A DNA stretch of 30,000 bases from Chondrilla cf. caribensis (lineage: Eukaryota; Porifera; Demospongiae; Chondrillida; Chondrillidae). Shown here piece after piece: positions 1 to 11,100 of this stretch. The stretch covers positions 3,065,400-3,095,399 of the forward strand of contig OZ026546.1 in assembly GCA_964020155.1 (NCBI GenBank). The letters are read 5' to 3'. Made by a program: the position numbers and the translations under genes. Numbering within the stretch: the stretch's first letter is position 1; each line of letters starts with the position of its first letter. The notes under the pieces are model-generated. The model saw nothing but the letters and a program-made list of their open reading frames with translations, was not told the origin of the DNA and made no database searches.

Positions 1-230
1 TTGCAACAGTAATTAATACACTATGCCGGGTTAGTGTAAAGTTTGTCCTGATTGGCCATATAGGTAGACATACTGTAATTACATACTAACAATATCGTCA
101 ATTTCATTTGGTAAATTATATTATACATAATAGTATATAGCGCCTAGCTACACTTCATGCTAAACCACCTCTATGGGGCGACCACTTGGAGTATGCATAG
201 CTATAGTACCAGTAGGAACAGTACATGTAC
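1..230. repeat. Dispersed repeat, uninterrupted copy
   Basis: The first ~86 bases match 26662-26748 at high identity (shared TTGCAACAGTAATTA, TTAGTGTAAAGTTT, GCCATAT). Bases ~105-230 match 28550-28688 (shared TTTCATTTGGTAAATTAT, GCTAAACCACCTCTATGGGG, ACCACTTGGAGTATGCATAG). Here the two halves are contiguous, whereas at 26-28 kb they are split by ~1.8 kb. No coding potential seen; probably a non-autonomous transposable element. Its left end may lie outside the window. Confidence 0.8.
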
Positions 231-2055
231 TTTGGGACTGGATAGCTGACAATGAGGAATCGAGTCCTACTCTGTAGATCACTGTCAAAGACCGCCATTT
301 TGTTTTCACGTCATCCCTACATAAAAGTGCTATCACACTCTATGACTAGGTGTGCCCTATGTGCAAATACCTTGCTATATGCAACGCACAAGCAGACATA
401 CATATACAAATTAGAAATACAGTGGTAATGTAAAAGGGCCTAAAATGAACATATTAAGGCCATATTGTTGCCTCCAAGCAATTAAATGCGTGGGTAGGAA
501 CTTCTGAGTCCGCTACGGACCGGAAGCCATACGTCGAGATCATAAAAAATCGCTGACGCTTGGGATTATACTAGGTGTGCACTTTGTGCAGAACCTCGCT
601 AAGGAAGAATGTATGATCTAGTCTAGGTATACGTACATATATTGACTTGAACAATTGTATTGCAATATTAGGTAACCTTTAAAGAAAAAAAAAAAACAGT
701 CACGCGCATGCACATGACATGACATCATATATCATTTGCAAATGGCTGACAAGATGGACGTCATCATGGCCGGCCAATTCTAGGTCCTGAACTACGTATC
801 GACATACCCCACTTACGCCGAAAGGAAATTCGAAAATGGCGTTAGTCAGAATTTTTAGATAACTTGTTAGTTCGTGTTTTAAGAGGTCTGCTAATCATAG
901 CGAGAAGAGTGCCACCGTGAAGGAAAGAAATGTGAGTTACATTCTTTTACGAGTTGCGCAAACTCCAGTTTGTCTGTACAAACGTTCGTTGCTTTATTCT
1001 GTAGCACGCCGATGCCCGCTCATATTAGCAATGACCAATGTCGAATTTCGTTCACGAACACGTTGAAAGAAAGTACAAATGGGACAAATCTAGAGCGCCA
1101 ACTCTGGACAGCCCTACGTATGCGACGAAAACAGATAACCTCGCGCTATGAACCGCTCGGTAATAATACATCTGGTGTGTCATACCATAGATAGCGAAAA
1201 AGTTCTTTTAGTTTATCTATGGTCATACATAGCCGTCTTTGTACGTAGCTACCTCTGTACGTATGTCTAGCAGGTCCCTGGCAGTGATTGTACCATAGTG
1301 GTGCTATTTACCAAAATTAATGAATGCACGTTGTCGTAACTTTACGTGATTCGGCCGCGAGGAAAGCGGATTTTCTCCTGGGAGGTAGCATCGAACACGC
1401 TTAATTCTTGCACCCTATCTACCATCGGTAAGGCCGGATCAAGTGTCGGTAGTTTAAACTTTACATAGTACGCACTGAATGACGATTATTATTTAATTTC
1501 ACTGTAGTGGATGGAGATTGTTGTAAATCCGGACGATTGAAGCCTTTTCGAGTGCTCCTGCTCGTATACACGTGTTTCTCTTGAATATATATGCACTACA
1601 TTACAGTAATCTAAGAACTACTTACAACGACAGATCCTTAAAATGTTTCACATCCTATAATTACTGCATTTAAATTTTTCCACTGTGAATGCCGTGTTGC
1701 TATATACATACTGAACAGAAAATAGTTTCCTTTCTCTCACAGAAAACAGTTTAATTCCTCCTACAATCATGCAATCAAGTTCCGACAACATGAGACTGAG
1801 TTACCTGTGCAAATGGCAGTAATGCAGCTAGTATCAGATAATAGTATGTACTATTATATTAATTTTGTATTATTTTATAACTTTTTATCGGATGATGACC
1901 ATAATTGATTATGATAATCAGTCAATAATATTACATATAGATCAATTATGCCAACTATGTAGTGTTACAGTGAATATTGTGCAATAATGTTAAATAAAGT
2001 TTGAGCTACATATGTAATAAACTGCTATCATGACACTTTGAGAGTTGGCACAGTA
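231..2055. other. Left flank, no supported gene
   Basis: No long ORF, splice-consistent exon chain or RNA gene found. A short stretch at about 290-350 (CCGCCATT ... GTGCTATCACACTCT) is a diverged copy of sequence at about 21950-22003, so part of this region is dispersed repeat. A 74-codon open frame at 970-1194 starts at TTG and has no recognisable features. The last 200 bases before the transposon are AT-rich. Confidence 0.6.
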
Positions 2056-2099
2056 AACAGCTTCTTAGAATGACTGTCCCATTCTTAGAATGAGTGTTT
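2056..2099 (+). repeat. Left terminal inverted repeat
   Basis: Begins AACAGCTTCTTAGAATG and ends GAATGAGTGTTT. It matches the reverse complement of 15202-15245 with one mismatch (G versus T at 2088). Inside it the palindrome TTCTTAGAA, followed by TGA, occurs twice, 20 bp apart (2062 and 2082), a layout expected of paired transposase binding sites. Similarity to the other end stops sharply outside 2056. Confidence 0.9.
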
Positions 2100-2282
2100 C
2101 ACAAATACTGTTAGGCTTCGTTTGCTTTTTTGTACATTTTCACAAATATTCCCAGACTAGTGAATAGAACTATTAAAAGAATATTATTGAGAGAGTATAG
2201 TCATATATTTTTGCAAATTACTATCTCAAAAATCGTTTACAATTATGAATTTGTTGGCAAGAAGCATATATATTTACAAATA

Positions 2283-5200
2283 TTACATGGCAAGATTGTC
2301 ATACATAGTTTTCAAACAGGCTACAGTCTCTTTCTTTAAATGTTGTGTTTTGGTTAAATGAAAGTCAAAGAGTAAAATAGAGTTTCTAGATATCCAGTCA
2401 GTCCATTCCACTTTTCTTCTCTTATTGTGTTCATCCTCCACCATCCATGGCTGCCAACCTTTGTTATACGCACCTTTGAGCCACGCTACCTTTATTTCTG
2501 TGCCTTCTATCTCTTCCACCCTTCCAATAGATGGTGGAGGACAATCTGCTACATGGACTGCCACAAGAGAGCCAACCCCAAGACATGTTGTGTCCTCAAC
2601 ACCAACTATGTCCTTCTTGCCTATGGACACCTACAGCAAGATTTAGAAATTGACATATTAGATGACATGTGCATTACATTGAACAATGAAAATGTGGAAC
2701 ACAAATTTGTGTTCTGAAGACTCAAACACAGAGCACAAATTTGTGTTCTGAAGTATTAACTCAGAGTGCAAATTTGTGTTCTGAAGTATTAACTCAGAGT
2801 GCAAATTTGTGTTCTGAAGTATTAACCCAGAGCGCAAATTTGCGTTCTGAAGTATTAACCCAGAGCGCAAATTTGCGTTCTGAAGTATTAACCCAGAGCG
2901 CAAATTTGCGTTCTGAAGTATTAACCCAGAGCGCAAATTTGTGTTCTGAAGTATTAACTCAGAGCGCAAATTTGTGTTCTGCTTATCGAATAAAATGGCG
3001 TATTATAGATAGACAATAAATCAGCCATAGCTCCAAAACGCAAGTTCGAATGGTCTCCGCGCTTTCAGGGAACATTCTACTAAACGTTTAGATTGGATTT
3101 ATCGCAGAAAAGAATTGAAAAACTTGAAAGACCCGTATCTCTGTTTACGTAACGCGATATTGCCCCTTTTTATATAATTATAATAATTATATATCACTAA
3201 TATTATTGTACATTAGCGTAGAGACATTACGTAAGTACTTCCGGTACTGCCAACGCGCTGCGTCTCACCAGCTGCCTGGGAATCACGCTCATCTCTTTCT
3301 AGTTCTCAAGCAAGATCTGATCATAGACGCTCGAAGAAGAGGACCTATCTCTAATGGAAGATTTTGAATAGGTACAGGATCGTGATGGATAGCTTTTGTT
3401 CACGTAAGTGTTCTTCGCGATGATTTCGATTTTGAACCTTAGTATCACAACCTTTAGCTTTGCTTTAACTTAATTACCTTATAGTAACCCATAGACACTC
3501 TAAACTAGGGACGTAGTTTATAGGGTCTGTGGTATGACAGTGTGTGATTCGTGGTGTGTTCAATTTGTAAATCACACTGCTCACCGAGGATGTAGAGGCG
3601 ATCATGGGTAGGATACTCTCTGCCCTGGGCTGTTTGGTGACGTTCACGTGGCTATTAGCCAAAAGGATTGGTAGCATCCAACGTCTCGAGGGGGGTGGTA
3701 ATGGCTCCTTCAGAAACATGCCCCATTCTTCTACCGAGTCTTCCTGGAGCCATTTGCCCCACTTGGGGATGTCTCGCTGAAGATATGGTATATCCATTTT
3801 ATCCATGGATGGATCGACAGTGGCCGGCTGTGTCCTTAGTACTGGAAGTGACTGCATGGTAGATACATACCTGTGTATAATTACTCTTTTCTCTGGGCAC
3901 ACATTACATTTACGTACCTTATTATAGTCTGGGGATAGCTAATTCATAATTCATGAAGTTTACTATGTATTCTAAATTTTAGCTTCCCTCTAACTGTTAT
4001 ACAGGAGTAAATTACCTCCTGGTTGAAGCTGATCATTGTTGACTGTACCTCCCAGAATAAAGTGGTATGCCATCATATCTGACCATTTCTCTGATAGTGG
4101 ATAAAGGGCTGGCTATGCTAGACTACCTATTGTGTTTTAAATTTCTGATAATTGAAGTTACTCTGTATCCTGTATTTTCAACTACAGCATTAGACGGCTG
4201 GCAACCGTATGTGACCCAAAGCACCAACGGTGAAGAATGAACGTCCTTTCATTTTGAACATGAGGTACTAAGTGTAGCATATCAATGGTTGATTACTTTG
4301 GTTCCTATGTACATATGTCTATGTACATCGATGTTACAGCGTAATTGTGTCTTAAAATGTGTTTGAACATGAAATACGTATAGGTTATACAATAAGAATC
4401 GAAGATTTATCAATTCATACACCTGAAGGCGGAGCCCAAAGGTGTTTATCTCTAAACTTCCATTCCCATTGTATAACTATCTTGTACCATGATGCAAGAC
4501 ATCTAAAGACGTAGCTTCTGTAAGCACATCAACTTAATCTCTTTGTGCAGAGAACACCATGTGAATAGTAATGAGGTGTATTACAGGCTAATATACCTCA
4601 GGTAGTGTAGTGAATTATACACCTGCCCACATGAAAGAACGCCTATGCATCATGGTACAAGTGTACATAGTCAATTTTGTAATATGCTACTGTATAATAG
4701 TTATACCTGAAGTAACGGGGTTGGTATTCTTTTCCATGTGCCTTTACTGGTATCCCTGTAATCCAGTAGTGCTTTGCCTTTGTCATCCAGCTGGAACTTA
4801 AAGCACAGGGGCTTTGAATGGCCACTGATGGTGGTTGCATGAGGCTCTAAATAATCTTTGTAATTAAAGATTGTGTCTAGATGGATGACCTCCGCTGTAG
4901 GTGTGTATGCACCTTGGATTTTGTTTGATAAATCTACGTACATTCGTTTTAATGTGGAGGAAATAAGAATATGAGTGATGGTGGTAGAATCTGCTTTAAA
5001 TTGAAGTTATAATGCACAAGTACTCCATGACACAGCTTTAATTGCATATAGATGTGTATGTACGTATGTGCTAAGTATTGGACGTATTTACTGGCTCTTT
5101 TTACTTTAATGTTTCACGCACCTTGCAAACTCTCTATGCCATGCTTAAGAATGTGCTGGGATATTCTACTAAAAAATTGGTCACAATCGGCATGAGTGTG

Positions 5201-8000
5201 TCCCACAGGCAGAAAGTTTATACGTATCTGAATAGGAAAAAATCGTAACCATATTATACATGAATATTAAATTTAATGCTGTGTATTTGCTGCACACCTT
5301 ACGAAAAACCTTGAGCTCAACAAGCAATGCACAATATGCAAATATATATCTGTTTTTATTTTCCCGGTAGCAATTATCCATCTGTAGGTAGAGCACTTCT
5401 GGTAGGTGGGTCTGATTGGTAGTACAATATCTTGATAACAGTTCTTCCAGAATATTTATTGTTAAATTGGAGTCGTGTGGCCACTGTAACATGTCTACAA
5501 AAGCATACACTTGTTTACCACTGGGATCTACAGTATGGATAATTGCACCGGTTAAATGTGTCCTCAGTCTCCATAGTCCCTGTTGAAGGAATGAATATAC
5601 AGGTGATGATCATATTTCTTAGACTACACTACTCTATAACTTGCTTGAGCAGATTTGCTCTCTGTTGGTAGGAAAGGTACTGAGGTCTTCTTCTGGTCCA
5701 TTCCATCAATGATGATAGTTAAATACTTCTTGGGATTGGACCTAGCCTTTTGAATATGCTTGTGGTACAAGGACCTTTCAATCCTGTATATTGTATACAA
5801 GATTGATGTCAACCTTAATTATAAGGCAAACGCAACTATTGTTAATTTATGTACATATGTACAGTTGGCATCAGAAACTTCACCATAACATACCTATGCA
5901 TGCATGGTAATCTTAGTTACGTATGTCAGTGCAACACGATAATAGAATTTTTTTAATTTGATCATAATTGTACTGTACGTCTATCATGGCTGTTTAGAGA
6001 GCTCATATTGTAGTAGTTGTAAAATTTGGTCTATGTAGCATTCTCACAAACATACTTGATTTCTTCCAAGTGGATTTTGTATTCACTGTCCAATTTTGCC
6101 AGTCCTGCCTTGTTTCCTGACAATTTTTGTCGTTCATTTTTGTACATCACACATGTATCGCATTTAGCAAATCTATTGGTCTGTAATATGTATGTATATA
6201 GGTAATAATAGGTACGTACATATATTATAGATGTACAAAGGTGCACTATGTCCATGAGTAGGCATATACATAAAGTTACTGATCCACATATACGTAGAAA
6301 GTAACGGTATGTAGTGTTAACAGGCCCTAGAGGAATACCTTTGGAATGGAAACTTTAGGGAAATTTTCATTCCAAACCACATAGAAGCGTGACAGGGAAA
6401 TTATCTCCGACAGCTCCATTCCCTTGCTGCAGAAGTCTTCTCTCAGCTCTTTGTACACGCCTTCCCGTGATAGAAAGTGGGGTAGATGTACCATTTCACT
6501 ATCAGGCATTTTGTCCCCAAAGAGGTCAAACCAATTTTGCATCCATACAACAGCCTGTTGCACCCTTTGTGAATGATGTACAATTACAGTATATAAAATA
6601 TATTTATTGTAAGAGTAAATTTATGAAACTGTCCTACATCTATCACATACATACCTATCGGAAATCTTTCTACCAGTTGGCTTCAAGGGTGTTATGGTTG
6701 TGATCCCGGACTTGTACAGTTCTCTTATACGGTTAATGCGACGGGTGGTGGTATTCATCAGTGCAGCGAGGCCACAATCACAAACATGTTTGCCTTTGAC
6801 TAGTATCTGTTAATATGGTGCAATGTCATATATAAACATTTGCTAATAGTAACTCACATATTGTAAGAACAGATGAAATTAGTTATCACTAATTGCTCTG
6901 ATACAATCCACAGCTATTTACATATGTGTATTTGTACATTGCCACTGTAATGCGTGTGTATGTGTGTGCTTTTGTGTGTGTGGTTCTGTCTGTCTGTCTA
7001 TCTCTGTGTGTGTCATATTTACAGTACATACGTATGAACGAGAGGCCTTAGCTTGTCTGTGGTTTTACCTGATTGTGTCCATGGTTATCTGGCTGTGATG
7101 CTACTAACAAGTCCAGTAGGAATTGTCGTTGCTGGTGTACGGACTTTTTTGCAAACATTTTTGCACATTGATCTTTTTCATCTTCAGAATAACTTAGTAG
7201 GCAGTTTCTACTGCAACACGTGACTACATACGTACATGGGATATAATACTGTGATAGTGTATAATATTCTTCATAATTTAAATTTACATATACCGGTATA
7301 GTTGCTACAGTCTGGCTCGTATAATAAGAATGAAAGATACGTTGTCTTTTGGCACTTTAAGGTGAATTTACTCATGTACAAATGTAAGTGGGATGAGGTG
7401 TTTGCATGTATATGTTATGTGTGTATGCATGTTTAGGGGCTGGGATATGTGTGTGTTCTTATTCATGTAATTTTTATATTGAACAAAATAACAACCGATG
7501 TGTTCTTTGAAATTTCATGTACTTACAAGTGAACCCATGTGTGCTCACTCGACCAAGTAGCATTTACAGTACACCATGGTCAGGTCATTACACATGTAAA
7601 AATGTTATATTCTCTTCTGCCCAAGTTATTGTACTTTCTCTTTCTAATTTTGTAGCACCAGGGTTCATGAAGACAAATTTCTGAACAGTTTTGAACTCCA
7701 TTATTTAAGACATTCATATGAATATACAAGGTATAATTTCATTTACAACAACTACTGTATTATTTTTACATTGTAAAACTTTTTCTACTCTTAGTAAGAT
7801 GGAATTTATTACAAAACTTGACAGTTATCGCATGCATGATACGGATACGTATATACACGTAATAAAGTTCAGTATACTGTACCTGCATCCGACAATAATA
7901 TGGCGTCTTTCCTCTTCTTCTCTGGAGGTGGCGAATCAAATACATTTTCGAGCTCGCTATCGCTTTCGAACGAAATATCGATGTCTAACTCCAAAGCCAT
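2283..8000 (-). CDS. DUF7869-type DDE transposase, 11 exons, about 714 aa
   Basis: Exons (high to low): 8000-7883, 7223-7069, 6806-6655, 6564-6339, 6180-6056, 5783-5645, 5579-5298, 5227-5122, 4933-4707, 3851-3585, 2630-2283 (stop included). All junction phases match. Introns are GT-AG except 5644-5580, which is GC-AG. The N-terminus is acidic with a PPPEKKRKD nuclear-localisation-like patch (residues 24-32). Cys-rich stretches follow: VTCCSRNCL, HVCDCGL and RFAKCDTC. The catalytic core shows IIIDGMDQKK (D285), HDSNLT, LYLQMDNCYRENKN (D373) and FLPVGHTHADCDQFF (D413/D415), the hallmark blocks of this family. Residues 600-714 form a separate C-terminal module (IGRVEEI, WLKGAYNKGW, WTDWISRNSILL) found in relatives as I recall them. 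Likely role: binds the TIRs and catalyses excision and insertion. The junction 4707/3851 across an 855-bp intron is the least certain; a small extra exon is possible. No stop or frameshift seen. Confidence 0.85.
2697..2982. repeat. 33-bp palindromic tandem array in the last intron of the transposase
   Basis: Nine copies at a 33-bp period (first spacing 34). Each is centred on CAAATTTG, which starts at 2702, 2736, 2769, 2802, 2835, 2868, 2901, 2934 and 2967. Units contain TTCTGAAGTATTAAC and CAGAGYGC. Central units have the longer palindrome CGCAAATTTGCG, outer ones TGCAAATTTGTG. The array keeps several frames open because 33 is divisible by 3; I do not regard those frames as genes. It lies inside intron 3584-2631 and mirrors an array at the other end of the element. 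Confidence 0.9.
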
Positions 8001-8145
8001 TTCGCAGTTGCTCGATATGTGCAATGAAGTACGTACGTACGTATATCATTGGACGAAATGCTACCAGCTGACTTAGCTCGTCCACGGCGCCGGCGGTATA
8101 TTGTGCGCGCGTTTAAGCAAAGTGAAATAGCAGAAGAGGGGAAAT
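8001..8145. promoter_or_regulatory. Divergent (bidirectional) promoter between the two transposon genes
   Basis: The 145 bp separate the start ATG of the transposase (8000, minus) from that of the ParB-like gene (8146, plus). The interval contains an ATTGG (inverted CCAAT) at about 8048, a GTACGTACGTACGTA run, and a GC-rich patch with CCACGGCGCCGGCGG and GCGCGCG that stands out from the AT-rich surroundings. No clear TATA box for either gene. A shared core promoter is inferred from the spacing. Confidence 0.65.
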
Positions 8146-11100
8146 ATGCCTTCGAAACGATGGTACCTTTTTAACGACCGCAATATCGGCAAAATTGCTT
8201 TGATGGATGACGTAGAAGGCCAAATGATGAAGAGGCAAGACGGCGGCGACCTGGGATATATCACGGATATTAAGATAGCCGTAATTAGTTCCGACGACGT
8301 AATACAGCAGAAACTTCGGAAGTTCAAAGTTGCAAAGGAGACTGTTCTGGAGGTAATTAAGACTTAGTATAATAGTATTTGTAGTATACGTAGTAGTATT
8401 ATTTATAATGCAATGTATATCCCAGTGTACGAGTAGATATTGAGGACCTATTTAGTCCATGTATATAGGTAAAGTCACACAATGAATGTTGAGTGATATA
8501 ATACTGTAATAATAATAATAATAAAGGATACAATTGGAAATAATATTTAAAGGTGATAATAAAATAACTTCATTGTAATAATTAAAAGTACTATTTAGTG
8601 TAAGAGTAAATTTAAATGTCAAAATGTTCAGTAGCGCCATTCCTTAGCATTCGTAGGTACACCACTCTATTGAAATGTTTGATTCTCCCAATCTGGAAAA
8701 GGATTACAAACGGTTATGTAACATTCTGCATTTACCGTATTTTACGGTTTATAAGTTGCACCTGGGGATAACCCGTAAAATACGGTACTATGAAAATTAA
8801 ACACATCACTGAAAAACATCTAGTATCAGACTGTATCACGTGTATGTGAATTAGTGTATTGTATTAATAATCTCATTAAAGAAATCAACAAAGGTAGAAA
8901 GGATACTATTTCCTAAACACCAATATTTCCCTGTAGTTTCTCTGTGATGAAGGACGTAAACTTCTGAGTGTGGACTACTTTGTTCACAACAGAAATCCCT
9001 TTTCAAAGCAGTTTCAAAAATGTGAAACAGCACGGGATTTTGTGAAGACAATGACAACAGTGACCGACTTTCGAACCACTGAGCTTAGTGATTCTGATGG
9101 GGAAAGTGGTGAGCATATGCTAACATCAACTAGTCATGAAATAATATTAAAACTTTAGTTCAACTGTATTACATAATACAGTTTGTGTTAACATGCGGAA
9201 ATATGTATGCATCAACTCAACTTTAGATGATGATAGTCTTCCAATAAGTACCAGCTCCGGTGAACTGCTTGTCAGTATAGGTAAGCGAAGTGCTCCGAAT
9301 CCCTCTGGGAATCCATCTAAGAAAAGCAAACAATCATCAATGAAGCAGGTATCCACGGACTTAGATAGCCGAATTGAACGAAAAAAAATTGGTTGGTAAA
9401 TAAATTACAAGGATTAACAAAGTAATCTGTCAAGAACTCTGTTCATTTTCAGGTGATATGACAGTGCCAGTAAACCAGTGTTTGGAACCTCCAAAAGAGA
9501 GGCTGCTTCGAGGAATAGATGAAATATTTTTAGAAAAACTAAAGAAAAATATGAAAGCTGATCCTTACGGACCTGGTGTACCATCTGTAGCTCTACTGTG
9601 TGCAGATGTCAGAAGTACCGAGGACTTTGAGGTATGAAATGTATTACACCAGACATACGTATGTGAGTATGTACATATTATATTAAATATAATATGACAA
9701 AACAGTGAACCTAATATGCATATACATACGCCTGTATGTACGCAGCAAATTTGGAATTATGTACTTTCCCTGAAGTACATATGTCTGTTTCTAGATGTTA
9801 CTACAAAACACTCGTATCTGTATGTGTATTTGATCAGTAAATATAGCTTCAGAGCACACATAAACATTTACTTTTTTCCACCTTGTACTATACAGTAAAT
9901 GTATTAAGTCAGAACATCATACGGCATATGGTGTGAAAAGTAGACGTTCTATGGGCATTCTACAGTTCTATGTATGGATTGAATCAGATACAGATACGGG
10001 CGTTTTTGTGAAAATGTACTAATACAGATGCAGCCATTTGTGATAACATACAGACACCGATATGGGCGTTGTTGTGAAAACACATGGATATAGAAACAGG
10101 CATAGATTATACAGACAGGCATAGTTGATAGACAACGTACAGGTCTTATTTGACATTCGAATCTGCTGTTTCCTTCTGAGGATTCTTCTGAGCTATAATG
10201 TAAGCATTTGACTTCTTACGCTCTATTCTCACTCAAAGTGATCAGTTTGGACAGTTACTGTCTTAAGTACATATTTTGAAAGACTACGTAGGGTTGTAAG
10301 TATGGGCGTTTTCCTAGAAACATACTGTTAGAAAACGGATGGACCCACGGCCGTTGGTATGGGAATGTGTAATGCTTTACACCACGTATGTGGTAGGGGC
10401 CTGAAAATATTTAATGATAACTGCAATGATATGATGGTAAAATAGCAGTAGTATTATGAACCATACCTACATATGCATGTATGGCATGTGCACATCTACG
10501 AAGTTTACAAAGTTATCAATAACATTGTGGTTTTGTGTTAAGAAAATAGTAAAATCTGATTAATGTGTATGTAGATCACAAGGTAATAATAATAATAACA
10601 GCAATAGTAATAACTGAAGTTTACTAAATTACACACTACAGGAGAGATTCAAAGACCAGTATAAATACGAAATCATTGGCGGTTTACACTCTGTAACAGC
10701 AAGACAACAGCTGACTAGTGTAAATCACACCTTTGCCAATGTAAAAGCAAGTGTTTATGCTGGCCTGACAGATGACGAAGCTTTACATCTGGCAAAACGC
10801 CACAACATCAATAGCCATCTGTCACATGAGGTCACTCACAAGGACTATGTGAGTACACATACTTCTTGCAGTAGAATGTGCTCACCTAACATCAGTATTG
10901 TTCAGCGCAATCACTCCTCTTGAAACTACTGCCATAGATCCATGCTTGTCGGATTCGGTTGTTCAGAGTCGCGAACAAAATGGGTGACTTAGAATCTACT
11001 CATGAAGCCCCTCAAGGAACAACACAGTGGAGAGATGAATGTGGGGAATACATCCTTCCTAAAGTAAATAACAATACCAAAACAATTCTAACAAGTCACA

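Noticed and set aside
970..1194. 74-codon open frame
   Set aside because: Non-ATG start, no recognisable motif, no splice or neighbouring-exon support.
2658..3019. Repeat proteins (Asn-Leu-Arg-Ser type) on both strands and a CRISPR-like look
   Set aside because: The 33-bp period keeps frames open. The units are contiguous with no unique spacers and lie within an inferred intron, so neither a gene nor a CRISPR array is supported.
3474..3584. Extension of transposase exon 10 to the stop at 3474
   Set aside because: A strong phase-0 donor (TCG|GTGAGC) at 3585/3584 joins cleanly to the exon at 2630. The extension reads as low-quality sequence, though an alternative short isoform is possible.
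4035..4085. Possible extra transposase exon (EMVRYDGIPLYSG-like reading, minus strand)
   Set aside because: It has a donor-like GTACAG but its phase does not fit between exons 9 and 10 without yet another exon.
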